Positions 50,362-57,817 of a DNA stretch of 64,000 nt are shown here, piece after piece (positions within the stretch are counted from its first letter, which is position 1; every line of letters starts with the position of its first letter). The notes under the pieces are model-generated. The model made no database searches. It saw nothing but the letters and a program-made list of their open reading frames with translations, and was not told the origin of the DNA. Source of the stretch: Geothermovivens sp964644845 (GTDB taxonomy: Bacteria; Zhuqueibacterota; Zhuqueibacteria; Oleimicrobiales; Geothermoviventaceae); contig CAZXXS010000117.1 of NCBI GenBank assembly GCA_964644845.1, forward strand, positions 11,994-75,993. The letters run 5' to 3'. A program made the translations under genes and the position numbers.

Positions 50362-52297
50362 TGACGAGGGTCTCGTTCGGATCAATTCCCAGGCGGAAGT
50401 AGGTGGCCGTGAACGGAGTCTCGGTGTTCCAGGCGCCGCCGCGTACACTCTTCAACGTACCAGTGGCGGGCCCCGTTGGGTTGCGCCAGCCTCCCTCAGG
50501 TTCCTGCCGGTAGTAGCCGTAGCCGAACCAGTCGCTGCACCATTCCCACACGTTGCCGCTCATGTCCAAGCATCCGACTGGACTGCGCACGTCGCTGTAG
50601 TAGCCCACCGGCGTTGTCCACGGCAGCACGCCACCTTCGAATGGGTCCGCGCTGTTCTCGCAGTTCTCCAGCGCCAGAACCGCGTCTGTGCCCGGGTAGG
50701 CGTAGAGCCACTTCGCGCCGTCCGCCCAGGAAGCGGCACGTTCCCACTCGGCCTCGGTGGGCAGACGCTTCCCGTGGGCACGCGCGTAGAGATCGGCACC
50801 GTACCACGACACGTAGACAGCGGGAAAGGCCTCGCGCCCCCTGACAACGGAGAAGCGCCCGCCGTCGAACTTCAGCTGGCTGAGCGGTCGACTCGAAACC
50901 AGGCGGCAGAGCACGTGTGACGGATGAGCCGCGTCGCGCACTTCACCATCGCCGACTGTGATCTGTCCCTTCGCCAGAGCGTTGTTCAGGAAATCCGCGT
51001 ACTCCGCGTTGGTGACCTCCAGCGCGTCGATCTGGAAAGCGTCGAGCCACACCCGGTGCTGAGGTCGGTCGCAGGCCCAACCCAGGTTTCCCGGCGCACC
51101 CATCGTGAACTCGCCGGCTGGCACGAGCAGCAAATGCTTTGTCGGACTTCTTGGCGTCTCCAGCACAAGCAGCCCCTTCGGCTCGGGAACAGGCGGCAGA
51201 CTGTCGCGCACAAAAGTCAAGATCGTTTCGACCATGCCCGCTGTCCTGGCGCGCATCTCGGGCGTAAGGCGAAATGTGTCCGGCGTTTCGAAATGCAGAG
51301 CCCGTCGCACGAGGTCGCTTCGCAGAATGCCGTAGGTCCGCGTGCCCAGCGCCGTGTAGAAAATGCTCACGCGTGCGCCGCGGTAGTTGTAAATCTGGTC
51401 CTCGGGGAGGTTGCCAAAGTAAATCCGCGGGTAACCCGGTCCGAGAGCCTTGCGCCAGTAGCGGTTGTAGACATTTTTAATTCTCCGAAGCTCCTCCATC
51501 GTGAAGCCCACACCCACGGCCTCAACCACACTGCGGTACACACGTCGACCGCCTGGCAAACGGGCCGTAAGGTCGTGCCCATGCAGGTCGAAGTAGAAAT
51601 CCAGCTGGTGCCACGGTTTCACCCTACCCGCTTCCCACACAGCTTTCAGGTAGCGACTGAAGACGGCACGCGACGAGTCGTTGACCACGCGCTCCGGCAC
51701 GACACCCTGTCCGTCCGCTCTCGGAAGCTTCATCAGCGGGCGGTTGACGTCGTACCAGATGCCGCGGTAGGACAACCGGTGCTTCCACGCGGTCACGCAC
51801 GGGACCCCGGTACGTTCGTGCACAAGCTGCACGATTTCGCCGGTCTTGAGGTCGCAGTCGGCGTGGGGCGCTGCCAGCACGGTGTGGCGCCACTTCGCCG
51901 TGTCGCCGGCAAACGCCACGATTCGCCTTCGGATTGCGTCCGGCCGCAGTGTAGCCTTCGCCCCGGCCGGCACAAGTCGCAGCTTGGCAGGCCCGTAGCC
52001 GAGCCCCAACCTGCGGAGAACGTCGCGGTGCAGACCGGCTTTGCCAACCGGCTGGAAGAATTCGTACACGCGAACTTCGACCTCCCTGTCTCCAGCCCGC
52101 AGAAAGACGGGGTCACCTTCGCTCACACCGAGTCGCTGAATCACAGCCCGGTTCACGAAGACAGCCGGCTCCAGCTGGCGAGTAGCGACCGGCGGCCGGA
52201 CGATTTCGGACAGGGCTACCCAGGGATCGTTCCCCTGAACGACCAGCCCCGGCAGCAGGCCCAGAGCTAACACCCAGGTCCTAACGAGCCATTTCAT
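50336..52297 (-). CDS. Fusion of an amidohydrolase-like domain with a SUMF1/FGE-like domain, secreted
   Basis: 653 residues with a signal peptide (LVRTWVLALGLLPGLVVQG). The N-terminal part (about 120-400) resembles zinc amidohydrolases of the N-formylglutamate type: HADCDLKTGE (H145, E154), WYDVNRP (D183) and DLHGHD (H239, H241). From about residue 415 it has a sulfatase-modifying-factor-like domain: VPAGEFTMGAPGN, VTNAEYADFLNNA, LPTEAEWERAA, MSGNVWEWCSDWF, SVRGGAWNTET. True FGE has Cys in the RGGSxxC region; here it is lacking, so formylglycine formation is unlikely. Start ATG 52297 overlaps the M20 gene by 17 bases, and GAGG lies 6 upstream. Confidence 0.75.
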   Translation of the reverse strand: MKWLVRTWVLALGLLPGLVVQGNDPWVALSEIVRPPVATRQLEPAVFVNRAVIQRLGVSEGDPVFLRAGDREVEVRVYEFFQPVGKAGLHRDVLRRLGLGYGPAKLRLVPAGAKATLRPDAIRRRIVAFAGDTAKWRHTVLAAPHADCDLKTGEIVQLVHERTGVPCVTAWKHRLSYRGIWYDVNRPLMKLPRADGQGVVPERVVNDSSRAVFSRYLKAVWEAGRVKPWHQLDFYFDLHGHDLTARLPGGRRVYRSVVEAVGVGFTMEELRRIKNVYNRYWRKALGPGYPRIYFGNLPEDQIYNYRGARVSIFYTALGTRTYGILRSDLVRRALHFETPDTFRLTPEMRARTAGMVETILTFVRDSLPPVPEPKGLLVLETPRSPTKHLLLVPAGEFTMGAPGNLGWACDRPQHRVWLDAFQIDALEVTNAEYADFLNNALAKGQITVGDGEVRDAAHPSHVLCRLVSSRPLSQLKFDGGRFSVVRGREAFPAVYVSWYGADLYARAHGKRLPTEAEWERAASWADGAKWLYAYPGTDAVLALENCENSADPFEGGVLPWTTPVGYYSDVRSPVGCLDMSGNVWEWCSDWFGYGYYRQEPEGGWRNPTGPATGTLKSVRGGAWNTETPFTATYFRLGIDPNETLVNVGFRCAR

Positions 52298-53453
52298 CAC
52301 GTGCCTCAACGGTTGTCTCCGCCGAACCGCCAGGATGCCCGTACCGTTCTGTGAACTCCTCGATGGCCCGGTACATCGGCAGGATCGACGGGACGTGAAT
52401 GTATTCCTCCGGCGTGTGGTGGCCTTCGCCAACCATTTTCAGGATCACAATGTGCGAACATCTGTCCGTGAAAAACCGGGCGTCCGACGAGCCGTTCTCC
52501 GCCCGGGCGGGAAAAGGACGACCGAAATGTTTCTCCAAAATTTCCTGCATGCTTCGGAAGACGCGGTCTTGCGGATCCACGTACACGCGTTCGCTCTTGC
52601 TCAGGAGCGTGAGCTCCACCCGGTCGTCCAGAACGCTTTGGATCTTGCGGAAGCACTCGTCGGCAGTCCACGGCTTGGTGAAGTAGACATTCATCTTCAG
52701 TTCGGCGTAGTGCGGAGCCGAAAGCGCACCGTTCTCGACACGGACGTCGTAACTCGAAAACGTCGTGTACCAGTTGTCGGTGTCTGTAGCCACATCCTGT
52801 TCGGGGAACAAAGCCACGACTCGGTTGTAGTTCCGGATCAAAAGGTCGAAAGCGTTCTGACCCTGCCAGGGGTAAGGGTGACGTCCGGGCTGCGTTCGCA
52901 CCGCCATCTTGAATTTCAGGATTCCTTTCTCGGCGTAGGTCAGGGCGAAGTTGTAGCCGCCGTCGCCGTTCAGCAGAATCTTGCTGCGCCAGCCCAACTC
53001 CGCGAGTCGCTTGGCCCCGTTTTCCCCGCCGACTTCCTCGTCGAAAGTCAACAGGGCGCCGACGTCCAGGTCCGTGCCCTCCAGAACTTTCCGCTTCATC
53101 AGATGCAGAATCAGCGCAACAAAGCCTTTCATGTCGACTGTTCCGCGCCCGTAGAGGCGGTCGCCGACAATTCGCGGCTCGAACTGGGCGTTTTCCCCAT
53201 CCACCACGTCCAGATGCCCTTGGTAGAACAGCGCAGGCGCCCCTGTGTCGCGCGTGGTCAGCACAAGTGCCGGCCTGTCAGTGAACTGGTACCGCCTCAC
53301 GTGCAGGGGGGTCGTCCGCACGTAATCCTCGACGAAATCAGCCAGAGCCGTGAGTTCTTCGGCCCGGTCTGCAGTCGAACGAAAGCGAACCATCGCCTGC
53401 AGAAGATCCAGAACCTCCTCGAGAACATCGCCTCCGTTGTCAGTGTCCGGCAT
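52281..53453 (-). CDS. M20-family metallopeptidase (ArgE/DapE/carboxypeptidase type)
   Basis: 390 residues. The two-zinc site is complete: GHLDVVDG (H80, D82), GRGTVDMKG (D107), TFDEEVGGENG (E139, E140), NGDGG (D164) and EEYIHVPS (H353). A dimerisation/lid domain occupies the middle, around residues 185-300. Members remove N-acetyl, succinyl or amino-terminal groups from peptides. No signal peptide is present, so it acts in the cytoplasm. It begins 14 bases inside the XRE regulator gene and runs into the SUMF1-like gene, within an operon that also has an oligopeptide transporter, suggesting final breakdown of imported peptides. Confidence 0.9.
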   Translation of the reverse strand: MPDTDNGGDVLEEVLDLLQAMVRFRSTADRAEELTALADFVEDYVRTTPLHVRRYQFTDRPALVLTTRDTGAPALFYQGHLDVVDGENAQFEPRIVGDRLYGRGTVDMKGFVALILHLMKRKVLEGTDLDVGALLTFDEEVGGENGAKRLAELGWRSKILLNGDGGYNFALTYAEKGILKFKMAVRTQPGRHPYPWQGQNAFDLLIRNYNRVVALFPEQDVATDTDNWYTTFSSYDVRVENGALSAPHYAELKMNVYFTKPWTADECFRKIQSVLDDRVELTLLSKSERVYVDPQDRVFRSMQEILEKHFGRPFPARAENGSSDARFFTDRCSHIVILKMVGEGHHTPEEYIHVPSILPMYRAIEEFTERYGHPGGSAETTVEARDEMAR

Positions 53454-54282
53454 CGCTCAGTAGCCTTTCCAGAAACGCAACCACCTCTTCCCGGTCCCGG
53501 TAGACCGCCCATTTGGATTTGAACGCCTCGACCTCCCTCAGGAAATGTTCCATCAACGCGTGGTGGGTCTGGCGCAAATACACACTACCGAGGTCGAACA
53601 GAATGACCTCTCGGTTGATGATCTCGTAGTTGACGAGAAAGTACTGTCGGGGAATGACGTAGACGCTCAGCTTGTGCGGGTTGTCGATCAGGTTCCGAAT
53701 GATTCCCTCCACCATCTGGACAATGTGCTCCCGAGGGATCAGGGCGTAGAAGTCCCGCTGGCGGATCAAGTCTTCGACTTCGCTCTCCACAACGATCTCA
53801 ATGCGGACCTTCTCCTTGCGCCGAATCACGTCCAGGCGTTGCTGAAAACCGTCAAGGTAGCGCTGCGTCTGTTCGTCGTTGTAATGGAACACGTTGCGCA
53901 AAATCGCTTCCCGCATCTCGAGCGACTGGTTCACTGTGCTGAAGCCCCGCGACACGGAAATCCGCTCGCCCCCGTCCGGCCCAAACCAGATGTCCTCGAA
54001 CACCGCGTAACTGCGACTTTCTTCGTAAGGTTCAGGGTAGATCGGGAAAACGTTGGTGTCGAGGTCGTAGAGGGAATCCATGCTCAGCTGTAACACCTGG
54101 CAGATGGCCCGCACCTTCTCGGGGCTCGGTTCGTGGTGTCCGTTCACGATCGAGTAGATGGTTTGCGCGGGAATCCCGGTTTTGGCCGAGAGTTCTTTTA
54201 CGGACACGCCGAGGTCGTTCATGGCTCGGCGAATCTTCTTCCCAATCACACCGCTTCTTGGCTTGTCAGAACCTGCGTTCAC
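53440..54282 (-). CDS. XRE-family regulator with long helical C-terminal domain
   Basis: 280 residues. The N-terminal HTH (about 12-68) runs VIGKKIRRAMNDLGVSVKELSAKTGIPAQTIYSIVNGHHEPSPEKVRAICQVL, an XRE/Cro type. The remaining ~200 residues are unlike standard partners: FPIYPEPYEESRSYAVFED, then REAILRNVFHYNDEQTQRYLDGF, RIEIVVESEVEDLIRQRDFY and YVIPRQYFLVNYEI, possibly a sensing domain. GTG 54280-54282 is used; GGAGG lies 12 bases upstream. Its stop overlaps the M20 gene. It likely regulates this peptide-use operon, perhaps in response to a peptide, but no ligand domain is recognised. Confidence 0.8.
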   Translation of the reverse strand: MNAGSDKPRSGVIGKKIRRAMNDLGVSVKELSAKTGIPAQTIYSIVNGHHEPSPEKVRAICQVLQLSMDSLYDLDTNVFPIYPEPYEESRSYAVFEDIWFGPDGGERISVSRGFSTVNQSLEMREAILRNVFHYNDEQTQRYLDGFQQRLDVIRRKEKVRIEIVVESEVEDLIRQRDFYALIPREHIVQMVEGIIRNLIDNPHKLSVYVIPRQYFLVNYEIINREVILFDLGSVYLRQTHHALMEHFLREVEAFKSKWAVYRDREEVVAFLERLLSDAGH

Positions 54283-54368
54283 TTATCCCGTTCACCTCCC
54301 AATTCAGCGTTCTCACAACACAACAGTTCGAGGCTCTCCGGAAAAGATCCCACCCTTTCAACGACGCG

Positions 54369-54890
54369 TCACGAGTCCGCCAGCAGCAAATCGGTTGTCT
54401 GGCGCAGGAACACCAGTGCCTCGCGCAGAGCAGTTGTAGCTTCGCCGGGGTAGCCGTCCACGAGCGCCGAGAGGCCCCGATTCAACGCCCGCTCACTCCG
54501 CGCGAACGCGATCATGACGTCCGCGTAGCGTTGCAGACCCAGCGTGGCCGCCAGCTTCTCCCCCACCTCCGCGAAGGGGACGAACACGTTAAGCCGAAGT
54601 CGGTCCAGCTCTTCGGCACTTTCGATGTTGGGTCCGGTAGCCACAAGGTTCTCCAACCTCACCGCAGCCCCTTGCAGCTGGTCCGCCCACTGCTGCGGGC
54701 CCTCAACGCGAACCGTTGCGCTCCGCTTCCGGTCGTCGCCTCTCTGCCGCAGGAGCAAAAGGCCCAGGGCCAGTACAGCCAGCGAAGCTGCAAACGCACC
54801 CCAGTGCGGAGGCTCAGGAGTTGCGAACAAAGCAGCCAGCACAACACCAGCAGCGCTTAACGTGCCTCCTGCTGTCCGGCGAAGACTCAC
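54369..54890 (-). CDS. Small membrane protein of unknown function after OPT transporter
   Basis: 173 residues. The GTG at 54888-54890 overlaps the transporter stop (GTGA), so translation is coupled. It has two hydrophobic segments close together: LSAAGVVLAALFA (about 12-26) and WGAFAASLAVLALGLLLL (about 32-50), then ~120 charged, helical residues (VEGPQQWADQLQGAAVRLE, LRLNVFVPFAEVGEKLAATLG, LREALVFLRQTTDLL). No family is recognised. The linkage to the transporter suggests an accessory subunit or regulator of transport. Confidence 0.65.
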   Translation of the reverse strand: MSLRRTAGGTLSAAGVVLAALFATPEPPHWGAFAASLAVLALGLLLLRQRGDDRKRSATVRVEGPQQWADQLQGAAVRLENLVATGPNIESAEELDRLRLNVFVPFAEVGEKLAATLGLQRYADVMIAFARSERALNRGLSALVDGYPGEATTALREALVFLRQTTDLLLADS

Positions 54891-56653
54891 GGTGCCACAG
54901 CTCCCGTCATCTTGATCACAGCGAAAACAATTGTCAGCAGCGCCTCTCCCACCACAAGTCCGGCAGCGACGGGAATCCCAACGTTTTCGTACCAGCCAAC
55001 GCCTTTGCGTCGTCGAGCCCACACGGCCACAATGCTTCCAACTCCGTACGGCAGGATGTACTTGAGCGACAGGTACATCGAGATGCCCATGATCACACCC
55101 AGTCCCGGGATGCCGCTGAACGAAAGGAGCATGCCCAGAATCCCGCCCGCGACGAATTTGTCTTTCGGCACGTCGCCGCCGATTACGCTGTCGATTGTGG
55201 CACCCAAGGCAGTCGCCTGTGGTGCCTCGATGGACGTTCCGGGCCCGAAGCCGGGCAACCGCTCACCCGTACTGGGGTTCACACCCCCGGAGTGCCAGAT
55301 CAGCAGCATCACACTGATGGCCACAACCGGACCAATCCAGGCCACCAGAAGTTGAGCGGTCTGCTGGCGAAAGGGCCTGCTCCCGACCAGATGACCTGTC
55401 TTCAGGTCTTGCATCATGTCGGCGCACTCGGCGATGGCCACCGAAACCGTAGCGCCAATTAGCACTGCCGTCGCCAGCTCATCCTTCGGCAAGACAAGCA
55501 GCAAAAACACCACGGCCAGCAGCGCCATGCCGCTGATCGGTGTCCAGTCCGTCATGCCTGTGGCCTGGGACACGATGATGCCCGCAAACCACAGCCAAAC
55601 CGTACCAACGAGCGCCACCAGGAGCGCGCGCCAGGCCGGAATGTCAGACGAGAAAAAAGCCGCCAGAAACAGAACGGCAAACGCAGCCAGTAAGACAGCG
55701 TACAGCACGTTCAGCGGCAACTCGTCCAGGTCATCTCGACGCATCAGGGCCTGCCGCATGTTTCGGAAAGCCGCACTGATGGCCGGTAACGCCAGCACCA
55801 CACCCATCAACGAGCCGCCAACCAGCATCCCGATGCCCAGCGGTCGCGTCATGTGGTTGTGCACGTACGCTGCGACGTTGTGCGTGCTCACTTCGTGTGG
55901 CACCCACCCGAGATTTACAACCAGCGGCGTCAGCACCCAGTAGGCAAGCACGCCGCCGGCAAGCACGAAAAGCCCGTTGCGCCCGGCGATGAAACCGATT
56001 CCCGCCCCAAGGAGCGACACGGCCCAAACGTTCTCCACGTAAGGCGGCAAACCGAGTGCGTGACTTACGTCGACCGTTGCTGGCAAACCGAACGGCAACC
56101 CCAGTTTCGGCAGCTGCGTCAACACGTAAACGAAACCGGAAACCGCCGCGCCGGCCACGAGCAGGCGCGACTTGCGAGCGCCCTCGGAAGGAGCTTTCAG
56201 GATCGAGGCCACCGCCGTTCCAGACGGAAAGCGCAGGCGGTCGATGTCGATCATTTGTTTCCGGAGCGGAATGATGAATCCGACGCCCATGATGGCCCCG
56301 GCCACACAGGCAACGCCCACCCACCACACGCTGAACGGAGAGCCCCGAATCAGCAGCACAGGCACCGTAAAGATGACGCCGGCGGTTGTGGTGTTGATGC
56401 CGGAAGCGATCGTCTGTACGATGTTGCTTTCCACGATCGTGCCGCGCTTGAGGAGGAGCTTCAGGGTACCCCAACCCAGGATGGCCGCCACAGTGGAGCC
56501 GTTGGTCGAGAATCCGAGCACGAGGGCAGCGTAGGAGAAGCTCGCCGTCATCAGCACCCCGATCAGGACCCCCACGAGCACGGCTGCTGGCGTGACTTCG
56601 GGGTAAGTCGAAGCGAAAACGCTGCGCAAGAACTGTCGGGCTGAAACGAGCAA
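54887..56653 (-). CDS. OPT-family oligopeptide transporter
   Basis: 588 residues with about 14 membrane helices, e.g. VTPAAVLVGVLIGVLMTASFSYA, GTIVESNIVQTIASGINTTTAGVIFTVP, VWWVGVACVAGAIMGVGFI, LVALVGTVWLWFAGII and LPYGVGSIVAVWA. This is the pattern of OPT (oligopeptide/metal-peptide) transporters, which import tetra- to hexapeptides or metal-chelate complexes by proton symport. The start appears to be TTG 56651-56653, with GAGG 5-8 bases upstream; no in-frame ATG is near. It leads a peptide-use operon (accessory membrane protein, regulator, M20 peptidase) and lies downstream of the PorV-like gene. Confidence 0.9.
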   Translation of the reverse strand: MLVSARQFLRSVFASTYPEVTPAAVLVGVLIGVLMTASFSYAALVLGFSTNGSTVAAILGWGTLKLLLKRGTIVESNIVQTIASGINTTTAGVIFTVPVLLIRGSPFSVWWVGVACVAGAIMGVGFIIPLRKQMIDIDRLRFPSGTAVASILKAPSEGARKSRLLVAGAAVSGFVYVLTQLPKLGLPFGLPATVDVSHALGLPPYVENVWAVSLLGAGIGFIAGRNGLFVLAGGVLAYWVLTPLVVNLGWVPHEVSTHNVAAYVHNHMTRPLGIGMLVGGSLMGVVLALPAISAAFRNMRQALMRRDDLDELPLNVLYAVLLAAFAVLFLAAFFSSDIPAWRALLVALVGTVWLWFAGIIVSQATGMTDWTPISGMALLAVVFLLLVLPKDELATAVLIGATVSVAIAECADMMQDLKTGHLVGSRPFRQQTAQLLVAWIGPVVAISVMLLIWHSGGVNPSTGERLPGFGPGTSIEAPQATALGATIDSVIGGDVPKDKFVAGGILGMLLSFSGIPGLGVIMGISMYLSLKYILPYGVGSIVAVWARRRKGVGWYENVGIPVAAGLVVGEALLTIVFAVIKMTGAVAP

Positions 56654-56766
56654 GTCGTCCTCTCTTTGTGGCCATTCAGTGCTAGTAAGCCGAGCTCCGC
56701 GTCGTTACGGCAGCACACCCGGTACGGCCAGGACGCCCACGTGCCAACCAAGAAGCCAGGTCGCCG

Positions 56767-57801
56767 TCAGAACCCCATCGAGAACGACCACATGGTCACG
56801 GCATCCAGGTCGCCGCAGTCAAGCCAGGCCGCGTCGAACCGAACCCGGTAACCCAGGATCGACTCCAGATTCAGGCCAAAGCCCAGCGACAGCCCCGCGG
56901 TGTCGTAGTGGAAACGGTAGCCAGCCCTCAGAGACGCCACGTCGTGCCAGGTGTACTCGGCACCCAGGTTGGTTCTGAAAGGTGCGTCGATCGCGTCGTT
57001 AACGCTCACAGCAAGCAGCAAACGGTTCGATTCGCTGCGTACCCAGACACCGCGCTCACCCGCGACGTCCACCGAGAAGCCAAGCGTGAACATCAGCGGC
57101 AACGGGAAGTCCAGCGTCCTCAACTTGGCTTCCACCTGAGGACTGCCCGGGTAATCTTCCGGTTTTTCCTTGCGAAAAAGCAGCTGGCTGCCCTGGTCCA
57201 TCACCGAGTTGGGTCCCAGATTGCTCAACAGCATGCCCACGCGGATTCCAACCTCCGTAAAACGGTAGAACGTGCCCAGGTCCAGCGCCACGTTCCGTGA
57301 CGTCTCGTACCAAATCCGTTCCTCAATGAACTTAGCGGCAAGACCGATCGACACGTGGTCCGTCAATTCGGAGGCTGTGACCAGTCCGACAGCCACATTT
57401 CGCGCTGTGAAGCTCCTGCCAGTACCGTCAGGTTTCTCGAGCGTTGTCTCCTCAAAGCCCCCCAGATCGAGGTGATTCACGTACAGCCCGAGCGCGAACC
57501 GCGAGTTGAAAGTGGTCCTGGCCGCCAGAAAGGTCTGTCGCAGCCCAGCGTACAGGCTCGAACTCTGAAAGGTAAGCTCGGTCCCGCTTAGCGTGGCAAG
57601 GCCGGAAGGGTTCCAGAAACCTGCCAGCGCGTCGTCAGCCACGCCTACGTACGCGCCACCCAAGGCCACGGCCCTCGGCCCAACTTCGATCTTCAGAAAC
57701 GAGGCCGAAGTGGTACCCTTTCGGTACGTGGTGGCGTGAGCTGGGCTTAAACCGCTCGCCAACGCCAGGAAAATCACCGCAATGATCAAAGGCCTTTTCA
57801 C
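56767..57801 (-). CDS. PorV/PorQ-family outer-membrane protein
   Basis: 344 residues from GTG 57799-57801 (GAGG 8 upstream). A signal peptide (LIIAVIFLALASGLSPAHA) precedes the family hallmark SFLKIEVGPRAVALGGAYVGVADDALAGFWNPSGLA (about 33-65). Strands follow to the final LDAVTMWSFSMGF with C-terminal Phe. PorV-type barrels act as shuttles for T9SS cargo or as outer-membrane porins. It starts 17 bases after the large T9SS-type secreted protein, and that in turn follows the TonB-dependent receptor; these three form one operon. The paired protein is likely its cargo. Confidence 0.88.
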   Translation of the reverse strand: MKRPLIIAVIFLALASGLSPAHATTYRKGTTSASFLKIEVGPRAVALGGAYVGVADDALAGFWNPSGLATLSGTELTFQSSSLYAGLRQTFLAARTTFNSRFALGLYVNHLDLGGFEETTLEKPDGTGRSFTARNVAVGLVTASELTDHVSIGLAAKFIEERIWYETSRNVALDLGTFYRFTEVGIRVGMLLSNLGPNSVMDQGSQLLFRKEKPEDYPGSPQVEAKLRTLDFPLPLMFTLGFSVDVAGERGVWVRSESNRLLLAVSVNDAIDAPFRTNLGAEYTWHDVASLRAGYRFHYDTAGLSLGFGLNLESILGYRVRFDAAWLDCGDLDAVTMWSFSMGF

Positions 57802-57817
57802 ACGAGCACCCTCACAT

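Noticed and set aside
50924..52270. 448-codon plus-strand frame opposite the SUMF1-fusion gene
   Set aside because: Shadow of the minus-strand coding sequence; composition is low-complexity in H, R and V and no motif is seen.
52335..53522. 395-codon plus-strand frame opposite the M20 peptidase gene
   Set aside because: Antisense to a gene with complete zinc ligands.
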